NCBI GenBank assembly: GCA_008933995.1
Contig: WARS01000029.1
Coordinates: forward strand, 21,698,879-21,762,878
From: Datnioides undecimradiatus
Lineage: Eukaryota > Chordata > Actinopteri > Lobotiformes > Datnioididae
DNA length: 64,000 nt
Direction of reading: 5' to 3'
Numbering within the stretch: the stretch's first letter is position 1; each line of letters opens with the position of its first letter. The notes under the pieces are model-generated. The model did no database searches and was not told where the DNA came from. It worked only from the letters and a program-made list of their open reading frames with translations. Below are positions 10,915 through 21,429 of the stretch, piece after piece. Both the position numbers and the translations under genes were made by a program.

Positions 10915-11110
10915 CATTATTCACTCCAAGCAGCTACAGAACAACAACATTGTGGATTTTGAGGAGCTTTTACTGGTCAACTGGTGAACCTGGGACCAAA
11001 TTTTGCACTCTTTTAGCTCCGTTTTTGGTCTCCACCAACCGCTGAAGGCAAAACGTGACTCTTTAGCCGCTGAATGCTTGTAAACCTGAGGACAGCTGCA
11101 GATTCAGATA
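10915..11110 (-). repeat. Dispersed fish repeat, family A, copy 2 (inverted)
   Basis: Read on the minus strand, it gives GGTTGGTGGAGACCAAAAAC, GGAGCTAAAAGAGTG and ACCAGTTGACCAG, aligning with copy 1 at 8.14-8.31 kb. The two copies flank the SINE and the family B fragment, making an inverted pair about 2.7 kb apart. Confidence 0.5.
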
Positions 11111-11279
11111 ATAATACTCTTGATACGAAACGTTTTCTCCATCAGAGTGTATTCTATCTGAAAGCATATGGATGCACGTTGCAGGTTTTGTTAGATGTGA
11201 CCAACAGCTGGCATCTGACTGAGACAGAAAACACAAACACAGCATTTGACAGAGCTAGTGTTTAAATGACTAATTACAA

Positions 11280-12290
11280 TGCACCATTTAGGTAAAACAT
11301 AGGCACTCACCTGGGCTTAATTTCATAACAACTGTTATCGGGGCTAATTGATACCTGCTGCAGATGTAATCAGCAGGAGCAGAATGGAGCTCTAATTGTC
11401 AGATGTCACGATGAGTACAAAGAAATAAAAAAAACCACAAAACAGCACAGGCTTAAATAATTATTTCACATATTTGTACCTCATCCCACCCTTAAGCATT
11501 TATAATCTTGAGCCCAAATCTCCAGCCCAGATTCAAGGCTGTTTATTTTGCAATGTTAAAAGTGAAGTTTACTGTTAAGGTCATGGCCTTACCTTTGAAA
11601 ATAGAGTCTGCGGCAGATATTTAGAGATATTTTGGAGGTTGAAACTCTCTGACAGCAAAGCCAATGTGATAGACCTCCAGTGCTGAAGATAAGACTGCAG
11701 TAAGTCAACACTTGGGCCTCCGTCTGCTAATATTACACTGACAGTGCAAGCAGATATGGCTTGAATAGAGATCTAAATTATTTACACAAAGTGAAACATC
11801 AAAACACGTTGCCAATTAGAGAGGCAACAGGTGCAGAAGGGCGGTAAAGGTCATTTTCAGCGAGATTATGGCTTAACATTCATGTTCCCATCATCAAAAA
11901 GCCTCCATCACTCAATCAGTATTCCAATCTGGCAGCGGCGCAGCAAATCAACCAATCACAATTAGCATACGCGTCGTTAGGCTCATGAAAGTGCGTGTTT
12001 CATCTTGTTCCTCCGTCACTGCTAATATGAAAGCTCCCGTTGAAAAGCGCTAACTTTTTGCCAGGGGTACGACCGAGCAGGACGTTAATAAGCACAAGAT
12101 GGTTCGCCTTCTTGCGGCTGTTGTAAAAGCATCAGACCCCTTTGCACTCTGCGGTCTGTCTTCTAACACCTCAGCTCTTCCTCTATGAGAGATGGCAGAT
12201 CTAATGGGAGCCAATATGAGCCGATGGTTAATGCATGAGAGATGGTGCTTTAGACTAATGGCAGCTGCAAAGTGCAAAATCAGGCCATGT
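11280..12290. promoter_or_regulatory. Candidate conserved non-coding element block
   Basis: This is one of the most enhancer-like blocks. It has GGGCTAATTGATACCTG, GCTCTAATTGTCAGATGTCA (homeodomain plus TALE and E-box words), AAATAATTATTTCAC, TCTAAATTATTTACAC, GCCAATTAGAGAGGC, CCAATCACAATTAGCATACG and ACTAATGGCAGCTGC. There are no repeat signatures over about 1 kb. It is likely a cluster of regulatory elements acting at a distance on a developmental gene. No comparison was possible. Confidence 0.45.
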
Positions 12291-12369
12291 GAGGAGAAAG
12301 AGCAGTAAGAGTGAAGGAGAGGGAGAGAATGACAGTGAAAGTGATTGAAAAAGAGTGGCGGCAGGAAAA

Positions 12370-12579
12370 AAGTGAGCAGAGATAAAGTGTGGGCAGGGGC
12401 AGGTTTGGACGCTTTTGAAATAGGGGTAAGGGCAAACTCGGGCAGAATTTTAGAATTGGGGGCATATTTTAAATATTAAATGTTATAAATTGCATACTAC
12501 CCTATATATGTTTCATATGATATTCTAATATTCAATAATATTAATAAATAGCAGCTTCCTGTAACTCCAAACAGCTCAC
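12370..12579. other. AT-rich flank of minisatellite remnant
   Basis: A G-rich start (GGGCAGGGGCAGG, GGGGTAAGGGC) runs into a very AT-rich stretch (AAATATTAAATGTTATAAATT) before the degenerate tandem array. In fish such G-rich plus array arrangements often belong to one mobile repeat, but I cannot define its ends. Confidence 0.3.
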
Positions 12580-12800
12580 CTCTTGACATGTGGACTCTCC
12601 CTGGTTGTTTTGCGTCTCTTTGTGGTCATTTGGTGCCTCTTTGTAGTTTTCTCATGTCTCTTCTTTCTCTCTGCATATCCGCTTCCCATTCCTTTGTGCT
12701 TAATTTGAGCCCCTGTGGTCATTTGTCGTCTCTTTGTGCTCGTTTAGAACCTCTTTTTAGATGTTTTGTGTCTCTTTGTAGTCATCCGATTGACTTCCCA
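12580..12800 (-). repeat. Degenerate minisatellite (CACAAAGAGACRCAAAAY type)
   Basis: The plus strand repeats TTTTGCGTCTCTTTGTGGTC, TGCCTCTTTGTAGTT, GTCGTCTCTTTGTGCTC and TTTTGTGTCTCTTTGTAGTC, the complement of units like GACCACAAAGAGACGCAAAA. The same unit in the other orientation fills 53.1-53.7 kb. The open frame over it (12588-12806) reads Cys-, Ser- and Leu-rich peptide such as CFASLCGHLVPLC and is an artefact of the repeat. Confidence 0.75.
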
Positions 12801-12935
12801 ACATAACTAATGAAATAAAATATTAGAAATGACCACGGGCCCCAGGGCTGTCCCCAGGAAGCCTGTTCAGTACTAACAGCCAACTACCTATGACGCTCTG
12901 ACTCTGGTAAGGTCGGGGGGGTTCTAGCGGTGGCC
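12801..12935. other. Spacer, possible repeat flank
   Basis: The stretch GGCCCCAGGGCTGTCCCCAG follows the minisatellite. It resembles the GC-rich 'gggcccc' flank often seen next to such arrays in fish. Weak evidence. Confidence 0.25.
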
Positions 12936-13530
12936 AATGAGATTCAGAGCAGGGAGCGGGGGTGGGCGGCTGCCACTCCTCTGCAGCGTGTGTGGATTGA
13001 AAGAAAGACAGAAAGAGAAAGACATTACAGCGATGCGATGTCAGTCCACACTAATCTCCAGGGCCTGCCCGTATTCAAAGGTTTCAGGTAGCTCGGGGGG
13101 TGAACGGAGGTGCCGGTGCCCCAGACCGCATCACATCAGAGGTAACAGATAATAAGGAGTGGGTGTCTGACAGATGACCCGCATTAAAAACCGCGTTGCA
13201 GCCGTGTGGCTAGCGAAAGAGCGCGTGATGAGTGCGGAGGGGGGTTGAGCAGGAACGCAGGAAATATTCATGACTCACAAACTAAATGACTTTAAGGAAA
13301 CCTTTTTACACAGCGGCATTCATCAAGTGTTAATGAACAGCTGAAAGGGTACAAATGCAAATGCAGGGGCTGGGAATGGAAAATGAGAGAGACAGATGGA
13401 GAGACAGAGAGGGAGAAAGCGAGGGAGAGAGAGGGGGAAAAAGAGAAAGAGAGAGAAAACTATCATCGCTGTGATGAATGAGGGTGGTGGCAGAAGCCCT
13501 CAGGCGATCACTCAGTCACTGAGACAGGCT
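12936..13530. promoter_or_regulatory. Candidate conserved non-coding element with octamer
   Basis: This is a unique block with GAAATATTCATGACTCAC, CATCAAGTGTTAATGAACAGC and a perfect octamer ATGCAAAT at 13355-13362 (POU-factor consensus on the minus strand). It encloses a purine tract at 13383-13462. The motif density suggests an enhancer. Conservation was not tested. Confidence 0.4.
13383..13462. repeat. (GA)n-rich polypurine tract
   Basis: About 80 bases are almost wholly purine, built from GAGA, GGGA and AAAGAGA units with a few interruptions. Confidence 0.8.
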
Positions 13531-14189
13531 TCTGTGGCCCTAACTTCATTATCATGACACAGTCACATCAACACACTCCTTCAGATAAGAGCACGGCAGA
13601 ACTCGGCTCGAGAAAGGATCAGTTAAACTGGTCGGGGTTCAGTGGCTTGTCACAGATAGAGAGGATGGCTCGGTTCTATTCAGGCTTCAGACGCCTGTCG
13701 GGGGGGCTTCCCGTTCGCGCTTTGGAAAATCTCGACACGCTACATGTCAAGGCTGTATTGATTTTGACTCTTGAGAAGATGTCAAAAATGATGATGTAGT
13801 TTTATAAGTAATTCATACTTTTTTCATTATCAGAATCAGGGATATATGAACTGACAATTGGTCTAATAGGGTCCAAATACTGAGAGTTAACTGCTCTGGC
13901 GGCCATATTGAAAGGAGAACACATCCAAACCTTCCAAAACCTTCATATACGATCATAAAAACAATGATTTATATGACTGCGCTGCCGCCTCTGTTGTAGG
14001 TGTTGGGTCAGGTTCAACCAAACGCCGTTGATATGATTTTTTGGCCACGTGCGGCAGCGAAACACGCTAACACAGAATGAACCAAATGCAATTTTCGTCA
14101 TTTTAATCGCTGATAGTTTTGGTCTAGTTTCAGTCGAGTGTTTTGACCTTTCATGCTAATTAAATGCTAAGTATCACGAGTATATCATT
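13531..14189. other. Unique sequence, nothing recognised
   Basis: The plus-strand frame 13554-13799 (81 codons) has no recognisable domain. The rest is ordinary AT-rich DNA. Confidence 0.4.
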
Positions 14190-14335
14190 GGAATTGTTGT
14201 GGGGACTTTACGCAGCTGCATCGTTGGGACTCGTCTACAAGGTTTACGGTAAGGTTGAAGTTAGGGTTTGGGTAAGTCTCCAGGAAATTAAACTACTTCA
14301 ATGACGTGTGTGTCTGTGTGTGCGTGTTTGTGCAA
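14190..14335 (+). repeat. Dispersed fish repeat ending in (GT)n
   Basis: The order TTGTGGGGACTTTACG, GGGACTCGTCTACAAGGTTT, GGTAAGGTTGAAGTTAGGGTTTG, GTAAGTCTCCAGGAAAT, followed by a GT-rich tail, matches a repeat common in fish (TGTGGGGACC...GTCTACAAGGTTTAGGGTTAGGG...TAAGTCTCCAGGAAATGAAT...GTGTGTG). The microsatellite tail is part of the unit, not independent. Confidence 0.65.
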
Positions 14336-14814
14336 ATGAAAAGACTTGTACCACAGTCTTACCCCCTAAAACAGTTAGAAGAAGAAGAAGAAATACAACA
14401 CAAAGCTCCGTCAACACCTTCGATTCACACACCTTCCAGATTATTCATTCCCGGACTCTCATCCCGCACACACAGCCTTCAAGAGTCAAGGCTAATGCTT
14501 TATCACAAGTCGTGTATCCTGCGTCAACATCAATTTTGCCATCGTTTCATTATCAAATATCTATTTTTAGCTGAATATCGAAACCTCGTCTTAATCATGG
14601 AAAAAGGGTCAAACATTTTCATTTATGAAATTAATCGCGTTAATACTATGCACATTGTCAAAAGCTGCAAACAGCTGCATGTATTTGCACATCCAGCAGA
14701 TACAGTGCAAAATTAGCATTCATTCATCCATTAATGCACAAAGTTGATTGAACTGCACCATCAATGCATTTCACATTTAGCTCGTTTTTTCCATTGTTAG
14801 TGTAAAAGTCCCGC
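14336..14814. other. Unique sequence, nothing recognised
   Basis: The plus-strand frame starting at 14306 (136 codons, to 14716) begins inside the GT tail of the preceding repeat and has no recognisable domain. The DNA around 14610-14650 (TTTATGAAATTAATCGCGTTAA) is homeodomain-rich but isolated. Confidence 0.4.
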
Positions 14815-15000
14815 CTCAAGTTTAGGGAAAGATCAGGATCTGTGACAAAAGACACCACCCGGCTGTTGGCAGGTAACTTCAGCGAGCGTAGTTACCACAG
14901 CAACCCATGCAGATAGGTTGGTGGTGTCTGGACGAGTAAAGCCTGATCTGATCTCTCGCAAGGAAATGAGCAGACAGTCTGTCTTAAAGATCTGGTTGGA
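14815..15000. repeat. Probable repeat remnant with 9-bp inverted repeat
   Basis: AGTTTAGGGAAAGATCAGGATCTG resembles a dispersed fish repeat (GGTTAGGGAAAGATCATGG). A perfect inverted pair GACACCACC / GGTGGTGTC lies about 60 bp apart in the same stretch. Family and boundaries are uncertain. Confidence 0.35.
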
Positions 15001-15599
15001 GAAACAAATGTGATACGTGGTCTGAACAAAGCCTCAGAGCACACAGAATGCAAAAAAACAGGAAACGTGTACTTTGCCCTTTGTTAAAGCTTGTTTTTGT
15101 GCATAACATTGGCGAATTTCCTCACCGCCCACCAATATCAGCACATCCAAATATTGCTTATGTGCACATGTTTGTGTTCAGTCATTATAGTTCAGTGTGG
15201 TCCATCCATTCTGAGGAAGTTGGTCTGTGAATTGCCTTTCATCGTTTTGCTGCTGACGCACAGACGGCCCCAACATTTTCAGTCTATGAATCAAAGATGG
15301 TGAAACACGTCTGCCAGTAAAAGCTGAAATATATCCAGTTTTTCTTTAAGAGTGCTTTCCACTGTGTGCTTTCTTTTTATCACAGCACTGGGTATACCCT
15401 GCAGTATCATGCTGCCTCCTGAGAATCAAAACTATGATCCAGTTTACAAGGTGAACACTGATACTTTTCATTTCTCATAGTCCAGGAGACCACTCCAAAG
15501 TCCTTATCAACCCATGCAGAGTTTTGAAACTGGCGTCCTTCAAACAATCCAGTGCCAACAAACAAGTGCTTTCGCGCCTTAAGCACGGTGTTTATCATA
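15001..15599. other. Unique sequence, nothing recognised
   Basis: Short frames at 15048-15230 and 15091-15303 (plus) and 15407-15598 (minus) lack domains. No repeat was recognised. Confidence 0.4.
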
Positions 15600-16340
15600 A
15601 TTGGAATTCACATCCAGTTTTGTACCACTTGTTTCATCTTTGTCAATTTTGTCCCCGGGTTAATTTTGCTTTACATTGATTCACATCCTCCTGGGCGATT
15701 TGCAGCAATCTGTGTCTGATTACTCCCACTGTGATTGATGAGGCACTTTGGCCTCCTGCGTCTTTGGTCTTACAGTGGGACCGAGCTGGCACTGTAAGAC
15801 GTGACGGCGCCTCGCCACGTAGAAAGCTGTGACCGCTTGTCTCACAATCATCAGAAATTAACAGTCTGGCCTGTGAAGTGCGCTCAAGGTGCTCAACAGG
15901 GATGACTTGAAGAGGCTTTCAAAGGTTAATCAATGGGAAATGCAATCTCGCTAATGCTTTGTGTTGCCTGTTTTTATGGTAGCATAACAAACATAACGGT
16001 AATGAAGGGAATGGTTTCCACGGTGGCTAGCGAAGCTCTAAATTGTGAGCCCAAAGATACATTTTGCAGTTAATTGAAATGTGGGAGGTGGGGGATATAA
16101 AAGGTCCGTATCAAATATTTATGCTGTGAATTAGCCTCTTTTCAAATGTGAATGAGAACATTGCATACAATATGCATGAGAGGATAGGTCATTAGGAAGC
16201 AGCTTACACCATTTTTAGCTCACTGGGAAAAAGACAGTGAGAGAGAGAGAAACACGGAGCACACAAGATATTGCAGGGAACAAATAGCGTTTGGCATTAA
16301 AAGGTGATCAAATTCGAATTCACCATGCAATGTATGTATT
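15600..16340. promoter_or_regulatory. Candidate conserved non-coding element block
   Basis: This unique block has GGGTTAATTTTGCTTTACATTG, CTGTGTCTGATTACTCCC, GTGATTGATGAGGC, AGGTTAATCAATGG and GCAGTTAATTGAAATGTGGGAGG. It then continues TATTTATGCTGTGAATTAGCC, CATACAATATGCATGAGAGG and CATTTTTAGCTCACTGGG. Many TAAT and ATTA cores are spread over about 700 bp without repeat signatures. A clean 11-bp hairpin sits at 15767-15800. Confidence 0.45.
15767..15800. other. Perfect 11-bp inverted repeat (hairpin)
   Basis: GTCTTACAGTG at 15767-15777 and its exact reverse complement CACTGTAAGAC at 15790-15800 are separated by 12 bases. It could be a structured RNA element, a palindromic factor site, or chance within a candidate enhancer block. 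Confidence 0.6.
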
Positions 16341-16990
16341 CATGTGCTCTAAATTATATTGTCATCTTAGTCTCAAACAGAAGTGTCGTTGAGAAAAGAT
16401 TTCATTTAAACACATCCACCATTGATTTCAGGGGTTGCTGCTGATACCAAAGGACTCTGACTAATAACAGTAATGAGCCGCTGTGAAAAAGCTACCCCCC
16501 AAATTACTGACATCTGTGGAAAGCAAGAAAAGGTTATCTCCGAAAATGTAATCATCATAAAGCCAATGAGCCATCCAGACCATGCAGCTCACTGGCTGGA
16601 AAAAGCCAGGTCAAAATGTATTGCCAGCATTTAGAGCAGGTGTTGTTTGTAAAAGCCTGGAAAATTAAAGCACTCTCAGTAATGCGCGTACTGCAGCGGG
16701 TGCCGTGCACAGTTAGAATGACTGCGAGCGTGCTCCTTAAGGTCTAATATTGAAAGATCTACAGTTTAATTTTAGATTTGCTTGTTAGAACAAAATAGAA
16801 TAAAAAAGTAAAACAGGAGGAATGCATGATCTAATTAGGCAACGGTTGCTTAAAGAGGACCATCAATCCTGCTCTAACAAAGAAAACAAGACTAAGGGCC
16901 CTTTTTTCAAGCTGGTGCAGCACAGACATGTTGATAAATGTGCAACTTTTGATTTGAGAAGTACCTTTTTCAGTGTGCAGCTACGTGCCG
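16341..16990. promoter_or_regulatory. Candidate conserved non-coding element, weaker
   Basis: The words CCACCATTGATTTCAGGGG, ATAACAGTAATGAGCCGC, GTAATCATCATAAAGCCAATG and GGAAAATTAAAGCACTCTCAG give an enhancer-like texture to about 16,760. Beyond that the sequence is A-rich and ordinary. The plus-strand frame at 16822-17091 has no recognisable domain. Confidence 0.3.
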
Positions 16991-17009
16991 CCGTCCACCA
17001 CGCACACCT

Positions 17010-17060
17010 TTACGTAGGGTTGGGCAATACGACAATATACTTTTCTGTGCAACGGTCGAC
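17010..17060. repeat. Short dispersed-repeat-like word
   Basis: TAGGGTTGGGCAATACGACA followed by ATATAC resembles a frequently seen vertebrate repeat fragment (TAGGGCTGGGCGATATATCGATATA). It is too short to classify. Confidence 0.3.
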
Positions 17061-17781
17061 ACGTGGGGGAAGTATTAAGGCCATCTTGTGAAACAGTAAA
17101 ACGCTTTTTAAACATGTATGACACGAGTAGGGAGAGTTACACCTCGCAGAAAGTTAGTCAATTAAGGAAACTAGGGGTCCTGATACCATTTTGCATCGTA
17201 GTGACACAACAAGTGTTTGCTGTTGGCCCGTGACCACCCATTCAGTTTCAGATTGGGGTCTCCAAGGTTTACGGTTTTTCCGTTTCTCGTCAAGATTTAG
17301 ATGAGAAGCTTGTTTACGCTCACATATCTGCAGGGTGAATGTGAAGATGATAAAAAAAAATGCAGTTTGCCAGGAGGTTAATGTGTCAGACTAATCCCAT
17401 GTTGCCAGGCAACCAGTGTAGACAGGTCCAGCCAATAGACTGAAAACTTATAAGACCAAATGTAATATGTAATATATCATCCTCCTGGTAGCACCAAGCG
17501 GACATCTGATGGAATATATCTTTTGGACATTATTAATGTTTTTAACAAAATTCATGAAAGTCCTTCTAATAGTCATTTGAGACATTTAAGTCTGAACAAT
17601 CTGACATTGCCGTCCCCAGAGCAACACAGCCAGCACGGATAAAAACAGTGGTGAGTGTTAGATTGGGTCTTAAAAAGTGGAGGATAATCTCCCGACAATC
17701 AGGTACTCTTCAAGCTGTGGCGAGTTAAGACGTAAAACAATGATTACTCAGCTTACGTTGAGGTCACAACCCTGTGGACGG
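17061..17781. other. Unique sequence, nothing recognised
   Basis: This is ordinary AT-rich sequence with a short A9 run near 17352. Nothing can be supported. Confidence 0.4.
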
Positions 17782-17954
17782 CAATCCCAAGAGTTGTGAA
17801 CCACTCTGATGTGAGTTAAAAGTCCTTTTATTAAAGCATCGGGGACCAATGTCTCTCAGTTTGCCCTTCCAGAGAGCCTCCTGAGTACATACACAGTGGT
17901 TGCTCACCCGTTGATAAAAGACTTCATCAGAGTGCCGAGGTTCTCTTGGGACTG
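17782..17954. mobile_element. Short inverted-repeat element (MITE-like)
   Basis: The left arm reads CAATCCCAAGAG, CACTCTGATG, AAAAGTCCTTTTAT and CGGG (17782-17843). The right arm read in reverse gives CAGTCCCAAGAG, CACTCTGATG, AAGTCTTTTAT and CGGG (17954 back to 17907). About 173 bp separate the outer ends. The matching order of four words on both arms is unlikely to be chance and fits a miniature inverted-repeat transposon or a palindromic repeat. The minus-strand frame across it (17764-17976) is probably an artefact. Confidence 0.55.
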
Positions 17955-20251
17955 CTGACCACATGGGCTGGGTCATGGGCTAAATGTAAGCCGAGCAATC
18001 ATTGGTTTATCTCTACAATCCTGGTCTTAGTTGTGCTCTCCAGCAGATCTACTAATACTCTCAAAGGTTTTAACATTGTGGTTAATCTCACATTTATATG
18101 AGAGGCCTGTAGAAGTGCCGGAGGTAAATGGTGGTGAATGGTTTTTAAAGCCCAGAACAATCCAGTTTGCCTCAGGGAGACTTGATGAGGCTTGATGTGA
18201 TTGTGACTTGAATATGATTTGACCTCGGTGACAGGTGCACCCCTGGGTGTCAGCAGGGCGACGGTTCTCAAGGGATGCTGTGGTTCAGGGTGGAACGTCT
18301 TTGCTGAATTATAAATCAGATCCTGTGGCATCTACACGGGACCATCTTAACAGAAATCCACCTTAAATCTTTTGCTTTAACCATCTGAGGATCTGCACCC
18401 CCCCATATTCACCGACATATCCAGTCTCATCCGGCACATTGTGTCCCGTCGTGCACCCAAACCTCCCTCATGAAAAGTGTCTGTGCATCAGTCGATGGCT
18501 TTCCGATGGCGCCGTGCAGGCACGTTTTCCGAATCAGGAGAAAAACCCTCCAGTGTGGCTGAATGAGCTGAGCCTCTAATCAGCGATTACTGTGAGGCTG
18601 GGGGACAGAGGGAAGAGACGCTCCCCAGTGTGTCTCGGGCCTTATCAAAGCATTCACACATACAAAAGGTGCACAGACACACACACTCATTCTTTGAAAT
18701 ACAACACAGGTTACCAGACACTCATGGGTACCAGAAAACACAGTAAACACACTGTACCAACAATATTACAGTCCCATCTGAGCCAATCAGGAGCAATTAT
18801 TTGCTTACTTTTTCACCGTAATTAGCGAAATCTGCTACCCTGAAAATCGTGCACAGCACTTCAGTGCTGTGAAAATCTGGCCCGCAGTATCAGACACATT
18901 GTGTGCGACAGATGCCGAACATGTGGGAAAATAAATAGAACGAATATGGGAGAAAATAGTCCACCTTGATTTCAAACTCAGAGTCACATCCCTGATAATA
19001 TTCCTCTGTAATTAGCCACGACTGCAAAAGTTTTGATTTTGTTTGACTGGAAAATTCGTCTGGGTGGAAACAAGCAACTGATGCAAAGTTATAGATTACA
19101 TTTCTGTGGCAAATGCCACTTTTTAAAGTCTAAAACCATGACTGCAAACATCTACTTTTCTGACTTGGCTGACCCCTCTGGGACAAAACCAACAACGCTG
19201 ATTCACAAACATCACTGTGCAGACCCTTTCAACCCTTTCTCCTGGTTTACTGTCCGTTAATGATTTCGCATAATGAACTTGATGAAGACGGTGGTAGTTA
19301 AGGTTTCTTTGGTTTAGCTCCCTTTTGTTAATTGCTTTGCTGTTAGCCTACGCTGACTTTAAAGGTTGCAAATCTCTTGCAGGTGGTTCTTGGTTTGTTG
19401 GCTAGCTAGTTTTAACTAAACTGCTCTTCCTCTTTTGGCTGTTATCAAACAGCTTTACCAACCAAACTCAACCACCGGACTGGTGGAAGGTCCATCCCGA
19501 ATTTGCATGCAGCTCAGGAAAACCAGGAACGATGCAATTAGATTGGTGATCTTGCCAATGAAGATGCATATACAGTAAATGAAAGTGTATTACATTACAT
19601 CTGGGATGAGATGTTGTTGGGCCTTTGTGTAAGCAGGGACTGTGTTGATTAGATAGATGTTCTAGAGAAGGACAGACCTACTGAAGTGTGAAAGTGTGTT
19701 TGTTGGTGTGAGAAGGATCTGTTTGATGGCTGAATATCAAAGATTTATAATTTGGTTTGTCCCCGGACCTTTGAACCGTTTTCAGTCACAAGTGAAACAA
19801 CAAAAGCGGCAGACGGGGGGAATAATGACATCCGCTTTTTAAGGATTCATTCAAAATTCATTCAGCTGCAGTAAGATAAACACATTTGAATGCACAGCAA
19901 GTGCAGCGCCCAAAAGTCACTGCTCCTGATTGATATAAATTTCACACAAGTGGCTGCTGAGGCAGAACAGTCAAAGATCATCATCGCTAGCCCAGTGCTG
20001 CGCCCACCTCTGTAATGTGTCTTCAACTGATCCTCATTCTGCTGAAATGCAATGTCCCTGCTGAGGTTAGCGACCATGAAAGGACCCTTGAGTCAGACCC
20101 TGACCTGCTGGGTCCACAGCTGAACGATTACGCATCCCTGGGACGTGCGACATGAATCCTGATCAGGCAGAGCTGCTGTGTATCCTTTGCTGCCACCAAG
20201 AAGGGAATATTGCCAGTCAGCTGGTCACCCAACAGGACAAATAAAGTACTA
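17955..20251. other. Unique sequence, nothing firm
   Basis: These 2.3 kb hold only short frames, such as minus-strand 17999-18331 (110 codons) with no recognisable domain. There is a CA-rich word near 18675-18690 and ordinary AT-rich DNA. An octamer ATTTGCAT lies at 19501-19508. No repeat family could be assigned. Confidence 0.4.
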
Positions 20252-21164
20252 GCGCAGGAACCTTTCCCGGAACCCAGGAACCTTTTCTGAGTTCAGTCTG
20301 TATTTCAAGCACGGGGACTAGGGTCTAAATGGTACCTGGGCCCAAAATAGGACCCCTGGGCTAGGCAAAGTTTACAAGATCTTGATTTTACAGTAGTAAT
20401 GGAACATTTATTGACTTTTAAAACAGTAGCACCTGTACATTACTAAAATGGTTTCATTTTAAGGTACTTTATGCTTCTTCTTCTACAACTTTTTAAGAAA
20501 AAGTACTGTACTTTTGGCCACTCCACACTCATGTTTGAGCTAAAACTAGAACTTTAGTTGTTTTTCATCCAAAACAACAGCATGAGCTTTTAAAAATGAC
20601 GTGTTGGCGAAGATTAAACAGCAGAATATGATGTTGGCTTTTGGTCATGAACCGATCCATGAATATGTAACAATATCACACTGACACCTTCTTGTATTTC
20701 AAGACTTGTATACCTTTACTTAACTAACTAGCTTGATATCTTTCTTTTTTGCATGAAAGTGAATTAAATATTTATTCCCACACAGCCCATATGAGCTGAA
20801 GAAACATTAAAAATAGCCTTGTTTGTGTTAGTAACTTTTGACAACTTGAGAAAAGAAAAGCCAAACACATGACAACACAAGGTTTGATGCTATAAAGGAG
20901 AAAAATAACCAGAAAACACAGCAGAGCATCAGTGCTTTGGAGATGGGAATCTTGTCATCCCCACTTTCTATCACTCCAGAAATCTTTACCAACATCGATT
21001 CAAACATCAAAGTCTTGCAGAGAAGGAGAAAATGTGACTGCTTTCATCTAGAGTTTTTTTCATTTTCATCTGTTTTTGGCAATTTTGTTTAATCTCTCTG
21101 GTTCTTCAGTTGCAAAATGCAATGCACATGAAGGCGCATGGGTTCCTGAGTTTAGTTCCTGCAC
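20252..21164. mobile_element. Possible non-autonomous DNA transposon, about 0.9 kb
   Basis: The left end contains GCAGGAAC, seven bases, then GGAACCC (20254-20275). The right end contains GGGTTCC, eight bases, then GTTCCTGC (21140-21162), an inverted match. The left part (CCAGGAACCTTTTCTGAGTTCAG, CACGGGGACTAGGGTC, AGGACCCCTGGG) resembles a dispersed fish repeat. The interior contains TACTTTATGC and AAGTACTGTAC, words of another fish repeat. The boundaries are tentative, since inverted ends of this length can arise by chance. Confidence 0.35.
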
Positions 21165-21380
21165 AGGCCTCCTCAGCCTCTGAGACTATTTGACTGAAAA
21201 ACGCCAACGCATTGCAAGACTGCTGTCTGGCCAAGTCCATCTGCAAAATGTTAGCTTGTTAAACACCTAGCCTGGTGTTCAGCTTAACAGGCAGCCACAT
21301 TGCTGGAGAACAAGCAGCCAAGACAAGCTGGCAGGTAAATCGTCAGCCGGTGTCATCTCAGGTAAATAGGAGGCCATTTT
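21165..21380. other. Spacer, nothing recognised
   Basis: Ordinary sequence ending in an A10 run directly before the GA repeat. Confidence 0.4.
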
Positions 21381-21429
21381 AAAAAAAAAAGAGAGAGAGA
21401 CAGCGAGATAGCGAGAGAGAGAGAGAGAC
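21381..21429. repeat. (GA)n microsatellite with A10 lead
   Basis: A10 followed by GAGAGAGAGA, then interrupted GCGAGA and GATAGCGA units, then (GA)n. The minus-strand frame over it gives a Leu-Ser repeat and is an artefact. Confidence 0.9.

Noticed and set aside
12588..12806. Hydrophobic 72-codon plus-strand frame
   Set aside because: It is a translation of minisatellite units, with repeated SLC and FASLC words.
14306..14716. 136-codon plus-strand frame
   Set aside because: It begins in the GT tail of a dispersed repeat and has no domain.
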